Positions 15,991 to 23,326 of a stretch of DNA of 36,927 nucleotides are shown piece by piece; the first letter of the stretch is position 1; every line of letters starts with the position of its first letter. The stretch is from Sphingomonas azotifigens NBRC 15497. Lineage in GTDB: Bacteria > Pseudomonadota > Alphaproteobacteria > Sphingomonadales > Sphingomonadaceae. The stretch is taken from NCBI RefSeq assembly GCF_002091475.1, contig NZ_BCTR01000030.1:1-36927 (forward strand), written 5' to 3'. Both the position numbers and the translations under genes were made by a program. The notes under the pieces were generated by a model, which was given only the letters and a program-made list of their open reading frames with translations, was not told where the DNA came from and did no database searches.

Positions 15991-16091
15991 CTCCCCTCCC
16001 GCTCGCGGGAGGGGTCGGGGGAGGGACTGACGTGGTAGAAACGCCGCGAGGTTCCATCCCCTCCCCTAGCCCCTCCCGCAAGCGGGAGGGG
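15991..16091. repeat. Paired palindromic repeat, copy B
   Basis: Inverted pair of the CCCTCCCGC-type hairpin with the shared inner sequence GACGTGG (as in C and E). It lies between hisH and hisA, inside a co-oriented gene cluster, and could stall polymerase or stabilise the upstream mRNA end. Confidence 0.85.
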
Positions 16092-16123
16092 AACGCGTAC
16101 GGCACGCCGACATGGACGAAGCA

Positions 16124-16852
16124 ATGACCCTGCACATCTTCCCCGCCATCGATCTCAAGGCCGGCCAGGTCGTTCGCCTGGCCGAAGGCGACATGGCGCG
16201 CGCCACTGTGTATGGCGACGATCCCGCCGCCCAGGCCGCGCTGTTCGCTGAGGCCGGCGCCGAATGGCTGCACGTCGTCGACCTCGACGGCGCGTTCGCG
16301 GGCGAATCGGTCAACGGCCTCGCGGTCGCCAACATCCTGGCGAAGACGCCTGCCAAGGTGCAGCTCGGCGGCGGCATCCGGAACCACGAATCGATCCGGC
16401 GCTGGCTCGACATGGGCGTCACCCGCGTCGTGATCGGCACCGCCGCGCTGGAGAACCCGGAGCTGGTCCGCGAGGCCGCCCGCGCGCATCCCGGCCAGAT
16501 CGTCGTCGCCGTCGACGCCCGCGACGGCATGGTCGCGACGCATGGCTGGGCCGATGTGTCGGACGTGAGCGTGGTCGATCTCGCCCGCCGCTTCGAGGAT
16601 GCCGGCGTCGCCGCTTTGCTCTTCACCGATGTCGGCCGCGACGGCCTGCTCAAGGGGTGCAATGTCGAGGCGACCGTGGCGCTCGCCCGCGCTGTCTCGA
16701 TCCCGGTGATCGCCAGCGGCGGCGTCACCGACATCCACGACATCCATGCGCTCCGCCAGCACGTAGAGGACGGCATCGAAGGCGTGATCTCCGGCCGCGC
16801 GCTCTATGACGGCCGGCTCGACCTCGCCGAGGCGATCGAGGCCGGGCGATGA
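16124..16852 (+). CDS. hisA: ProFAR isomerase (phosphoribosylformimino-AICAR isomerase)
   Basis: 242 aa (beta/alpha)8 barrel that isomerises ProFAR to PRFAR. Catalytic Asp10 lies in [14 protein letters not shown]; phosphate-binding glycine motifs are LGGGIRNHE and ASGGVTD, and the second acidic motif is FTDVGRDG. The ATG at 16124 gives the usual length; an ATG 12 nt upstream (MDEA) is possible and has no better site. Its stop overlaps the hisF start (ATGA). Confidence 0.96.
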   Translation: MTLHIFPAIDLKAGQVVRLAEGDMARATVYGDDPAAQAALFAEAGAEWLHVVDLDGAFAGESVNGLAVANILAKTPAKVQLGGGIRNHESIRRWLDMGVTRVVIGTAALENPELVREAARAHPGQIVVAVDARDGMVATHGWADVSDVSVVDLARRFEDAGVAALLFTDVGRDGLLKGCNVEATVALARAVSIPVIASGGVTDIHDIHALRQHVEDGIEGVISGRALYDGRLDLAEAIEAGR

Positions 16853-17649
16853 CCGTCCGCGCCCGCGTCATCCCCTGCCTCGACGTGGCGAACGGCCGCG
16901 TCGTCAAGGGCGTCAACTTCGTTGAGCTGCGCGACGCCGGCGATCCGGTCGAGCAGGCCCGCGCCTATGACGCGGCGGGTGCCGACGAGCTCTGCTTCCT
17001 CGACATCACCGCCAGCCACGAGGCGCGCGGCACGATCCTCGACGTGGTGCGCCGCACCGCCGAGGTGTGCTTCATGCCGCTCACCGTCGGCGGCGGCGTG
17101 CGCAGCGTCGAGGATGCCCGCGCGCTGCTGCTGGCGGGCGCGGACAAGGTCGCGGTGAACAGCGCGGCGGTGTCGCGGCCGGAAGTGGTGGCGGAAATCG
17201 CCGACCGCATGGGCAGCCAGTGCGTCGTCGCCTCGGTCGACGCGCGGCGCACGGGCGACGGCCGCTGGGAGGTGTTCACCCATGGCGGCCGTCGCGCCAC
17301 GGGCATCGACGCGATGGAGCACGCGCTGCGCCTCGCCGAGCTGGGCGCGGGCGAGTTGCTCGTCACCTCGATGGACCGCGACGGCACCCGCGACGGCTAT
17401 GACCTCGATCTGATCCGCACCATCGCCGACCAGGTGACGGTGCCGGTAGTCGCCTCGGGCGGCGTCGGCGGGCTGGACGATCTGGTCGCGGGTATCCGCG
17501 ACGGCCATGCCTCGGCGGTGCTGGCGGCGTCGATCTTCCACTTCGGCCAGGCGACGATTGCCGAGGCGCATGCCGCGCTGGCGGCGGCGGGGATTCCGGT
17601 GAGGGGTAGGTGGTGCTTGGGTCTGCTCTCGGCCAAGTCCCGACCCTAA
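16849..17649 (+). CDS. hisF: Imidazole glycerol phosphate synthase, cyclase subunit, with unusual C-terminus
   Basis: 266 aa barrel enzyme partnering HisH. Catalytic Asp12 (PCLDVANG) and Asp131 ([11 protein letters not shown]) are present, with VGGGVRS and [11 protein letters not shown]. The family core ends at AGIPVR (residue 252), about where HisF normally stops. The last 14 residues (starting GRWCLGL) do not look like HisF and are encoded where the foreign-looking segment begins, so the native 3' end seems to have been replaced. The stop overlaps the tail of a convergent gene by 4 nt. Activity is probably intact because the added tail is beyond the barrel. Confidence 0.94.
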   Translation: MTVRARVIPCLDVANGRVVKGVNFVELRDAGDPVEQARAYDAAGADELCFLDITASHEARGTILDVVRRTAEVCFMPLTVGGGVRSVEDARALLLAGADKVAVNSAAVSRPEVVAEIADRMGSQCVVASVDARRTGDGRWEVFTHGGRRATGIDAMEHALRLAELGAGELLVTSMDRDGTRDGYDLDLIRTIADQVTVPVVASGGVGGLDDLVAGIRDGHASAVLAASIFHFGQATIAEAHAALAAAGIPVRGRWCLGLLSAKSRP

Positions 17650-18044
17650 GCGGCTCGCTCGACAACCGAAAACGAGGGCAAGCCACCACTTAATACATCC
17701 ATGCAACCCCATCCCGTGACGAATTGGTAGTGAACTACAGGGCCGAAGACTTCCTTCCACATTTCCGACTGAAAGCGGCTAAAGCGTGCGCCCTCCAGGC
17801 GGTATGCAAAGTGGTTAGGGACCAAACCTTCATTGGGGGTGTCTTCCTCCTCCGTGCTAATCGCCATCTCGTCCGACAATCTGACGATGCATTGGCGATC
17901 GAAGCTTATGCGCAGGACATGCGCTGGATCATCTGGCAGCTTGAAGTCCGCCACAATTCCATTTGTCTTCCATTCGAACGCAATAAGATCGCTGGCTACC
18001 GCGCGTAGAGGAACGCCCGTCTCGATTGGGATGTAGGTTGGCAT
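17646..18044 (-). CDS. Hypothetical protein, lower-GC, within the hisF-hisE insert
   Basis: 132 aa, soluble, mixed alpha/beta, with an acidic middle (SEEE-like stretch near residue 65) and several aromatic residues in the C-terminal half ([22 protein letters not shown]). No signal peptide or membrane helix. I do not recognise the family. Its base composition is visibly lower in G+C than its neighbours and its codon use is more even, which suggests recent transfer. It overlaps the 3' end of hisF tail-to-tail. The ribosome-binding site is weak (AAGATGG). It could be a lone cargo or an immunity-like protein; there is no evidence for either. Confidence 0.65.
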   Translation of the reverse strand: MPTYIPIETGVPLRAVASDLIAFEWKTNGIVADFKLPDDPAHVLRISFDRQCIVRLSDEMAISTEEEDTPNEGLVPNHFAYRLEGARFSRFQSEMWKEVFGPVVHYQFVTGWGCMDVLSGGLPSFSVVERAA

Positions 18045-18155
18045 AACACCATCTTGACCCGCTATGCGGACGTCCGCAATCCACCCACAATCAGAGATTC
18101 ACAGCGCTCGCTCTCCAGCACCGCATAAAGCCGTGACTGCCACATACGTCGCCGG

Positions 18156-18168
18156 TATCGGCAGCGCA
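18156..18168. repeat. 13-bp direct repeat, left copy
   Basis: TATCGGCAGCGCA, ending on the first base of the 87-aa gene's ATG. An identical copy is at 18432-18444, immediately after its stop codon. Confidence 0.7.
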
Positions 18169-18431
18169 TGGCGAAGAAGAAGCGCTACCTGACCGCGACC
18201 ATGGCCGACGGCTGGGTGAAGACGATCGGCCCCACCGCCGCGCCGTTAACGCATTTCTGGCGGATCGTGGCGGTGCTGGAGAACGGCAAGACCGAGGTCT
18301 TCTGGGGGCACAGCAAGTCGCCGAAGGAAGCCGCCGGCAAGAAGACGGCGCTGGCCGAGGCCGCCAGGCAACGCGGCTGGTCGTCCTACGCGTTCGAGGT
18401 TGTCGAGCTTACCGAAGGCAAGCCGTCCTGA
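18168..18431 (+). CDS. Hypothetical 87-aa basic protein
   Basis: 87 aa, lysine-rich N-terminus (MAKKKRYLTATMADGWVKT), tryptophans at THFWRIVAV and EVFWGHSK, then a helix rich in K, A and E (SPKEAAGKKTALAEAARQRG). No signal peptide or membrane span. I do not recognise it as a named family; similar short soluble proteins occur in sphingomonads. It lies within the hisF-hisE interval and is bracketed by an exact 13-bp direct repeat. The upstream site is weak (GGTATCGGCAGCGC), so expression is uncertain. Confidence 0.6.
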   Translation: MAKKKRYLTATMADGWVKTIGPTAAPLTHFWRIVAVLENGKTEVFWGHSKSPKEAAGKKTALAEAARQRGWSSYAFEVVELTEGKPS

Positions 18432-18444
18432 TATCGGCAGCGCA
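18432..18444. repeat. 13-bp direct repeat, right copy
   Basis: TATCGGCAGCGCA, starting immediately after the TGA of the 87-aa gene, 276 bp from the left copy. Confidence 0.7.
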
Positions 18445-18460
18445 GGCGCCCGGCACCGCG

Positions 18461-18868
18461 CTACACCGCCGTCGGCCGGCTCAGCACATACCTGGCGCAC
18501 CCCAGCATCGCCGCCGCGACCCCGACCGCCAGCCAAGGCCCCGGTCGCGCGCCCCAGGCGAACAGGCCGTAGCCGAGCGCCATGCCGGCACAGGCCATCG
18601 CCTTGCCCTTGCGCGGGATCGCGCCCTGTTCGCGCCACGCCACCAGCGTGGGCCCGAATCGCGGATGGTCGAGCAGCCACGCCTCAAGCCGCGGCGAGGA
18701 GCGGGCGAAGCAGCCGGCGGCGAGGATCAGGAAGATCGTCGTCGGCATCAGCGGCAGCAGCGCGCCGATAAAGCCAAGGCCGACGAACACGAAGCCCAGC
18801 ACCAGCCACAAGGGCCGCGAGAGCCGCCCCTGCCCTGCCCCCGATTCGCGTTCCTGCACCATCGTCAT
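18461..18868 (-). CDS. DUF454 / YbaN family inner-membrane protein
   Basis: 135 aa with the DUF454 signature: a membrane helix (PLWLVLGFVFVGLGFIGALL), the conserved PLMPTTIFLILAAGCFARSS, then HPRFGPTLVAWREQGAIPRKGK and two further hydrophobic segments. Predicted three to four membrane spans. The family (E. coli YbaN) has no firm function. The start is ATG 18868 or 18862; an AGGA site favours the inner one slightly, so the N-terminus is uncertain by 2 residues. It lies between the 87-aa gene and hisE and has no evident link to histidine. Confidence 0.8.
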   Translation of the reverse strand: MTMVQERESGAGQGRLSRPLWLVLGFVFVGLGFIGALLPLMPTTIFLILAAGCFARSSPRLEAWLLDHPRFGPTLVAWREQGAIPRKGKAMACAGMALGYGLFAWGARPGPWLAVGVAAAMLGCARYVLSRPTAV

Positions 18869-18971
18869 CCTGCCCTGCTGCCGCGAATCGCTCGCAGCGA
18901 CCATAGGGGAAGCCCCGCAATCCCGCGCCCTAAGGATTGACAGCGCCGCACGCCTCCCGCAGCCGGAGACC

Positions 18972-19289
18972 ATGGCCGACCTTCTCGACACGCTCGAACA
19001 GACCATCCGCGACCGCCGCCTGGGCGACCCTGCCACCAGCTATGTCGCCAAGCTCACCGCCCGCGGCCGCGCCAAGATCGCGCAGAAGCTGGGCGAGGAA
19101 GCCACCGAAGCGGTGATCGCCGCGATCCAGGACGATCGCGACGAGCTGGTGAAGGAATCGGCGGACCTGCTCTTCCACCTGCTCGTGCTGCTCGCCGATA
19201 TGGGCCTGAGCCTCGACGACGTCCGCGCCGAGCTGGCGCGGCGCGAGGGCGTGTCCGGGATTGCCGAAAAGGCGGCGCGGGGGGCGTGA
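18972..19289 (+). CDS. hisE: Phosphoribosyl-ATP pyrophosphohydrolase
   Basis: 105 aa all-helical MazG-like enzyme that removes pyrophosphate from phosphoribosyl-ATP, the second step of histidine synthesis. The metal-binding acidic helices are seen in GEEATEAVIAA and DELVKESADLLFHL. It is preceded by a good GGAG site 4 nt before the ATG. It is monofunctional (no HisI fusion). It is separated from hisF by about 1.3 kb of unrelated genes, so it likely has its own promoter or relies on readthrough. Confidence 0.95.
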   Translation: MADLLDTLEQTIRDRRLGDPATSYVAKLTARGRAKIAQKLGEEATEAVIAAIQDDRDELVKESADLLFHLLVLLADMGLSLDDVRAELARREGVSGIAEKAARGA

Positions 19290-19305
19290 GGTTGCGCCCC
19301 TCAAA

Positions 19306-19472
19306 TTCCTCCCCGGCACGGGGAGGGGGACCATGTGCGCAGCACATGGTGGAGGGGCCGCCGCGGCACGCGGCGGTATTCCCGCGCGCTCAGCCCGTTC
19401 CGCGCCTTGCGGCGCGGCCCCTCCACCACGCGGCTGCGCCGCGCGGTCCCCCTCCCCGTACCGGGGAGGATC
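19306..19472. repeat. Long GC-rich inverted-repeat element
   Basis: About 165 bp bounded by CCTCCCCGGCACGGGGAGG-type and CCCTCCCCGTACCGGGGAGG arms in opposite orientation, with internal hairpins (CATGTGCGCAGCACATG and GC-rich stems). A different family from copies A-E though similar in composition. It lies between hisE and the HIT gene, which are co-oriented. Confidence 0.7.
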
Positions 19473-19490
19473 TAAGTCACGGAGCCCGTC

Positions 19491-19868
19491 ATGCCGATTG
19501 ACCCTACCCTGCCCTATGACGACCAGAACGTCTTCGCGAAGATCCTGCGCGGCGAGATCCCGGCGAAGAAGGTCTATGAGGACGACTATGCCGTCGCCTT
19601 CCACGACATCGCGCCCCAGGCGCCCCACCACATCCTGGTGATCCCGACCGGCGCCTATGTCAGCTGGGACGATTTTTCCGGCAATGCCTCGGACGCGGAA
19701 ATTGCCGGCTTCGTTCGCGCGGTGGGTGCCGTCGCCCGCGCGGCCGGGGTGGTGGAGCCGGGTTATCGCCTGCTCGCCAATATTGGCGTGGATGCCGGGC
19801 AAGAGGTGCCGCACCTCCATGTCCATATCTTCGCCGGTCGCCCGCTAGGACCCATGCTCGCTCGTTGA
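19491..19868 (+). CDS. HIT family nucleotide-binding protein (HINT-like)
   Basis: 125 aa. Carries the histidine triad H108-x-H110-x-H112 (HLHVHIF) near the C-terminus, with an N-terminal FAKILRGEIPAKKVYEDD typical of HINT/Hit-like purine phosphoramidases. Members hydrolyse nucleoside phosphoramidates or acyl-AMP; the cellular substrate here is unknown. It sits next to hisE, an arrangement I believe is common in alphaproteobacteria, though I cannot check it here. A 10-bp stem hairpin follows its stop codon. Confidence 0.9.
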   Translation: MPIDPTLPYDDQNVFAKILRGEIPAKKVYEDDYAVAFHDIAPQAPHHILVIPTGAYVSWDDFSGNASDAEIAGFVRAVGAVARAAGVVEPGYRLLANIGVDAGQEVPHLHVHIFAGRPLGPMLAR

Positions 19869-19870
19869 AG

Positions 19871-19910
19871 ACCGCGTGCCGCGCAATATTGTTTCGCCTT
19901 GGCACGCGGT
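19871..19910. repeat. Perfect 10-bp inverted repeat downstream of HIT gene
   Basis: ACCGCGTGCC (19871-19880) pairs with GGCACGCGGT (19901-19910), separated by 20 nt containing an A/T-rich AATATTG core. There is no U-tract. It starts 2 nt after the HIT stop codon and ends 90 nt before the permease start, so it could be a weak terminator or an operator. Confidence 0.55.
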
Positions 19911-20000
19911 AAGGGATTGCACGGAGCGCGTTTGCGACTAGGCTCGCGCCTTTACCAATTTGGGAGGCGGCGCGACGCTCGCCGCATAGGGGACCAAGCA

Positions 20001-21554
20001 ATGATATTCGGGCGCGTAAAGCCTCTCGATGCCATTCTCGCGACAGCCGAAAAGAAATCGCTCCACCGCTCGCTGGGTGCCTTCCAGCTGACCATGCTCG
20101 GCATCGGCGCGGTGATCGGCACCGGCATCTTCGTGCTCACCGCCGAGGCGGCGCAGAAGGCGGGGCCGGGCATGATGATCTCGTTCGTCATCGCCGGTTT
20201 CGTCTGCGCCGTCGCGGCGCTGTGCTATGCCGAGATGGCGGCGATGGTGCCGGTCTCGGGCTCCGCCTATACCTATAGCTACGCCGTGATGGGCGAGCTG
20301 GTCGCCTGGATGGTCGGCTGGGCGCTGATCCTCGAATATGCGATCGCGGCGGGGGCCGTGTCGGTCGGCTGGTCCGGCTATATGATGGGCTTCATCCAGA
20401 ATAATTTCGGCATCCAGGTGCCGCTGGCGTTGATCCGCGGGCCGTTCGACGGCGGCATGATCAACCTGCCGGCGATGGCCGTGGCCGCGATCGTCACCGC
20501 GCTGCTGGTTAAGGGCACCAAGGAAAGCGCCTCGGTGAACGCCATCCTGGTCGGCATCAAGATCCTCGCGCTGGCGATGTTCGTGATCGTGACGATCCCT
20601 GTGCTGAAGACCGGCCAGTTCACCCCGTTTGCGCCGCTCGGCTTCGCCGGCATCTCGGGCGCCGCCGCCTCGATCTTCTTCGCCTATGTCGGCTTCGACG
20701 CGGTGTCGACCGCTGCCGAGGAGACCAAGAACCCGCAGCGCAACATGCCGATCGGCCTGATCGGCAGCCTGGCGATCTGCACCATCTTCTACATGCTCGT
20801 CGCCGCCGGCGTGATCGGCACGGTCGGCGCGCAGCCGGTCTATGGCCCGGGCGGCGAAGTGCTCTCGCCGGGCACGCCCGCGCTGTCGCAGGCCTGTTCG
20901 GCGCTCACCGAGCAGGCCGTGGTCTGCTCGAAGGAAGCGCTGGCCTGGACGCTGCGCTCGATCGGGCACCCGTTCCTCGGCTGGCTGGTGGGTGCCGCCG
21001 CGATCATCGCGCTGCCCTCGGTCATCCTGATGATGATGTTCGGCCAGACCCGCATCTTCTTCGTGATGAGCCGCGACGGCCTGCTGCCCGAGTTCTTCTC
21101 GCGCGTGCACCCGAAGTTCCACACCCCGCACGTCATCACCATCCTGACCGGCGTGTTCGTGTCGCTGTTCGCGGCGTTCTTCCCGGTGGGCCTGCTGGCG
21201 GACGTGTCGAACTCGGGCACGCTGTTCGCCTTCGCGGCGGTGTCGATCGCGGTGCTGGTGCTGCGCCGGACCGACCCGACCCGCCACCGCCCGTTCCGCA
21301 CGCCGGCGATCATGGTGACCGCGCCGATCGCGATCGCGGGCTGCCTCTATCTGTTCGTAAGCCTCTCGGGCCCGACGATCACGCTGTTCTTCGGCTGGGC
21401 CGCGGTCGGCCTGGTGGTCTATTACGCCTATAGCCGCTCGCGCAGCCATGTCGGCCGCGGGCTGGTCGACGTACCGGAAGCGGATGCGGACGCGCCGCCC
21501 CAGCCGGTGCCGCCGATCGGCGGCGCCCACACGCCGGGCTATAAGGACGCCTGA
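20001..21554 (+). CDS. APC family amino acid permease (CAT-like)
   Basis: 517 aa with about twelve predicted membrane helices. The first helix has the APC substrate-binding glycine motif (GIGAVIGTGIFVLTA), and the cytoplasmic SLHRSLGAFQLTML before it is typical of the cationic amino-acid transporter/YfnA branch; helix 6 region has FFAYVGFDAVSTAAEE. An external loop near residues 275-310 contains two cysteines. It imports amino acids across the inner membrane; the exact substrate is not predictable. The ATG at 20001 follows an AGGGGACC site. It ends just before a strong terminator. Confidence 0.92.
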   Translation: MIFGRVKPLDAILATAEKKSLHRSLGAFQLTMLGIGAVIGTGIFVLTAEAAQKAGPGMMISFVIAGFVCAVAALCYAEMAAMVPVSGSAYTYSYAVMGELVAWMVGWALILEYAIAAGAVSVGWSGYMMGFIQNNFGIQVPLALIRGPFDGGMINLPAMAVAAIVTALLVKGTKESASVNAILVGIKILALAMFVIVTIPVLKTGQFTPFAPLGFAGISGAAASIFFAYVGFDAVSTAAEETKNPQRNMPIGLIGSLAICTIFYMLVAAGVIGTVGAQPVYGPGGEVLSPGTPALSQACSALTEQAVVCSKEALAWTLRSIGHPFLGWLVGAAAIIALPSVILMMMFGQTRIFFVMSRDGLLPEFFSRVHPKFHTPHVITILTGVFVSLFAAFFPVGLLADVSNSGTLFAFAAVSIAVLVLRRTDPTRHRPFRTPAIMVTAPIAIAGCLYLFVSLSGPTITLFFGWAAVGLVVYYAYSRSRSHVGRGLVDVPEADADAPPQPVPPIGGAHTPGYKDA

Positions 21555-21576
21555 TCCTGGGATCGGCACGCACGAA

Positions 21577-21615
21577 AAGAAAGGGCCGGAGGAGCGATCC
21601 TCCGGCCCTTCTTTC
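21577..21615 (+). terminator. Rho-independent terminator after the permease
   Basis: A 13-bp perfect stem, AAGGGCCGGAGGA (21581-21593) with TCCTCCGGCCCTT (21598-21610), a GCGA tetraloop, A-rich upstream and CTTTC downstream. The flanks allow it to work for the plus strand; the A-run on the other side could serve the convergent kinase gene as well. Confidence 0.85.
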
Positions 21616-21622
21616 TGTCCCT

Positions 21623-21722
21623 GTCCCCCTCACCCTTCCCACCGCCTTCGGCGGCGGGCCCCTTCCCTCTCCCCCTGTGGGAGAGGGAGGGAGCGCCGAA
21701 GGCGCGGAAGGGCGAGGGGGAC
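21623..21722. repeat. GC-rich inverted-repeat element between convergent genes
   Basis: Bounded by GTCCCCCTCACCCTTCC and GGAAGGGCGAGGGGGAC arms, with an inner stem CCCTCTCCCCCTGTGGGAGAGGG. Related in style to copies A-E but a distinct sequence. It fills the rest of the gap between the permease and the kinase. Confidence 0.7.
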
Positions 21723-21737
21723 CTAGGCGAAAAAGCC

Positions 21738-22736
21738 TCAGCCGATCTTGGCGGCGGCGAGCGCCTTCAGGTCCTTCTCGGCGCGGGCGCCGTAATGCTG
21801 GATGATCTCCGCCGCGCAGATCGCGCCGAGCTGGAGCGATTCCTTCAGCCCCTTGCCCTGCGCCTGGCCATGGAGAAAGCCGGCGGCGAACATGTCGCCC
21901 GCGCCGGTGGTGTCGACCAGCGCGCTGATCGGTTCGGCGGGGACTTCCACCCGCTCGTCGCCCTGGAGGGCCATCGCCCCCTTCTCGCTGCGGGTGACGA
22001 CGAGTAGCGGCACCTTGCCATGGATGTGCTGCACCGCCGCCTCGAATTCCTCGTGCGCGCACAGCGCCAGCAGCTCGGCCTCGTTGGCGAACAGGATGTC
22101 GATCAGGCCGTCCTCGATCAGCTTGCGGAAATCGTCGCCGTGGCGCGAGATGCAGAACACATCGGAGAGGGTGAAGGCGACCTTGCGACCGGCGGCGCGG
22201 GCGATCTCGATCGCCTTGCGCATCGCGGCACGGGGCTCTTCCGGATCCCAAAGATAGCCTTCGAGATAGAGGATCGCGCCGTTCGCGATCAGCTGCTCGT
22301 CGAGCGCGCTCGCGGGGAGGAACTGCGAGGCGCCGAGGAAGGTGTTCATCGTGCGCTGGCCGTCCGGCGTCACGAAGATCAGGCAGCGCGCGGAGGTCGG
22401 CTGGCCCGGACGCACGGACGTGTCGAAATGCACGCCGGCCGCGCGGATGTCGTGCGCGAAGACGGTGCCGAGCTGATCGTCGGCCACCTGACCGATGAAC
22501 GCCGCCTTGCCGCCGAGCGCGGCGATGCCGGCGACGGTATTCGCCGCCGAGCCGCCGGAAACCTCGCGACCCGGGCCCATCTTGGCGTAGAGCGCATCGG
22601 CCTCTTCGGGCGAGAACATCAGCTGCATCGAGCCCTTGGGCACGCCGATCGATTCGATGAAGGCGTCATCGGCCTGGGCAAGGATGTCGACGATCGCATT
22701 GCCGATCGCGACCACGTCGTAGCTGGGGTTGGTCAA
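21738..22736 (-). CDS. PfkB family adenosine kinase-like sugar/nucleoside kinase
   Basis: 332 aa ribokinase-fold protein. N-terminal VVAIGNAIVDILA, the sugar-binding GGSAANTVAGIAALGG, and the catalytic/anion-hole motif DTTGAGDMFAAGF (residues 275-286, catalytic Asp281) are all present. Closest in style to bacterial adenosine kinases. It phosphorylates adenosine or a related nucleoside/sugar with ATP. The start is TTG at 22736, since no ATG or GTG fits the fold; a GGAG lies about 9 nt upstream. Divergent from the lipoprotein gene. Confidence 0.88.
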   Translation of the reverse strand: MTNPSYDVVAIGNAIVDILAQADDAFIESIGVPKGSMQLMFSPEEADALYAKMGPGREVSGGSAANTVAGIAALGGKAAFIGQVADDQLGTVFAHDIRAAGVHFDTSVRPGQPTSARCLIFVTPDGQRTMNTFLGASQFLPASALDEQLIANGAILYLEGYLWDPEEPRAAMRKAIEIARAAGRKVAFTLSDVFCISRHGDDFRKLIEDGLIDILFANEAELLALCAHEEFEAAVQHIHGKVPLLVVTRSEKGAMALQGDERVEVPAEPISALVDTTGAGDMFAAGFLHGQAQGKGLKESLQLGAICAAEIIQHYGARAEKDLKALAAAKIG

Positions 22737-22809
22737 GGTTCAGGGCTCCAATTGTAATGGGCGTCGCCCTAGAGAGAGGCAGGTGCAAGTGCAACCAAGG
22801 GAAAACCGT

Positions 22810-23196
22810 TTGAACGCTGTGCGTATCGCCAAGTCCTCGGTGCCGTTCACGGCGCTTCTGCTCGCGGCCTGTTCGGGGACGGTGCCGACCGCGCGGCCGG
22901 CGGCGCCGCTGCCGGTGCCGGGGCGCGTGCCCGAGCAGCCGGCGAACCTGGCGCCGATCCGCGGGCTCACCGCGCCGCAGCTGCTCGCGCGCTTCGGCCA
23001 ACCGCGGCTCGATGTGACCGAGGGCAAGGGCCGCAAGCTGCAGTTCGTCGGGCCGATCTGCGTGCTCGACGCGTATCTCTACCCGCCCGAGCATGGCGGC
23101 GGCGCGGCGGCGGTGACCTGGGTGGACGCGCGGCAGCGTAACGGCAGCCCGCTCGACCAGGCGAGCTGCGTCGCGGCGCTCAGCAAGCGGAAATAA
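22810..23196 (+). CDS. Small putative lipoprotein
   Basis: About 128 aa. Signal sequence with hydrophobic FTALLLAAC|SG, where LAAC is a lipobox and the Cys would be lipidated; then a Pro/Ala-rich stretch and a compact domain with GLTAPQLLARFGQPRLDVTEG, reminiscent of the SmpA/OmlA (BamE-like) fold, with a conserved Cys later in RPICVLDAYLYPP-like sequence (GPICVLDAYLYP). Probably outer-membrane or periplasmic. The TTG start at 22810 has an excellent AAGGGA site 7 nt upstream. The BamE resemblance is weak and is inference. Confidence 0.75.
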   Translation: MNAVRIAKSSVPFTALLLAACSGTVPTARPAAPLPVPGRVPEQPANLAPIRGLTAPQLLARFGQPRLDVTEGKGRKLQFVGPICVLDAYLYPPEHGGGAAAVTWVDARQRNGSPLDQASCVAALSKRK

Positions 23197-23198
23197 CG

Positions 23199-23297
23199 CC
23201 CCTCCCGCTTGCGGGAGGGGTTGGGGGAGGGGCTGACGTGGAAGAAGCGCTGCTGGGTTGCAGCCCCTCCCCCGTCCCCTCCCGCAAGCGGAAGGGG
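23199..23297. repeat. Paired palindromic repeat, copy C
   Basis: Inverted pair with inner GACGTGGAAGAAGCGCTG, shared word for word with copy E. It lies between the convergent lipoprotein and quinone oxidoreductase genes. Confidence 0.85.
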
Positions 23298-23326
23298 TGC
23301 GCAGGCTTCTCCCTTCCCGCTACGTC

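Noticed and set aside
19938..21569. 543-codon frame antisense to the amino-acid permease
   Set aside because: Composition is extremely Arg/His/Asp-rich and featureless; the plus strand encodes a well-formed 12-helix transporter.
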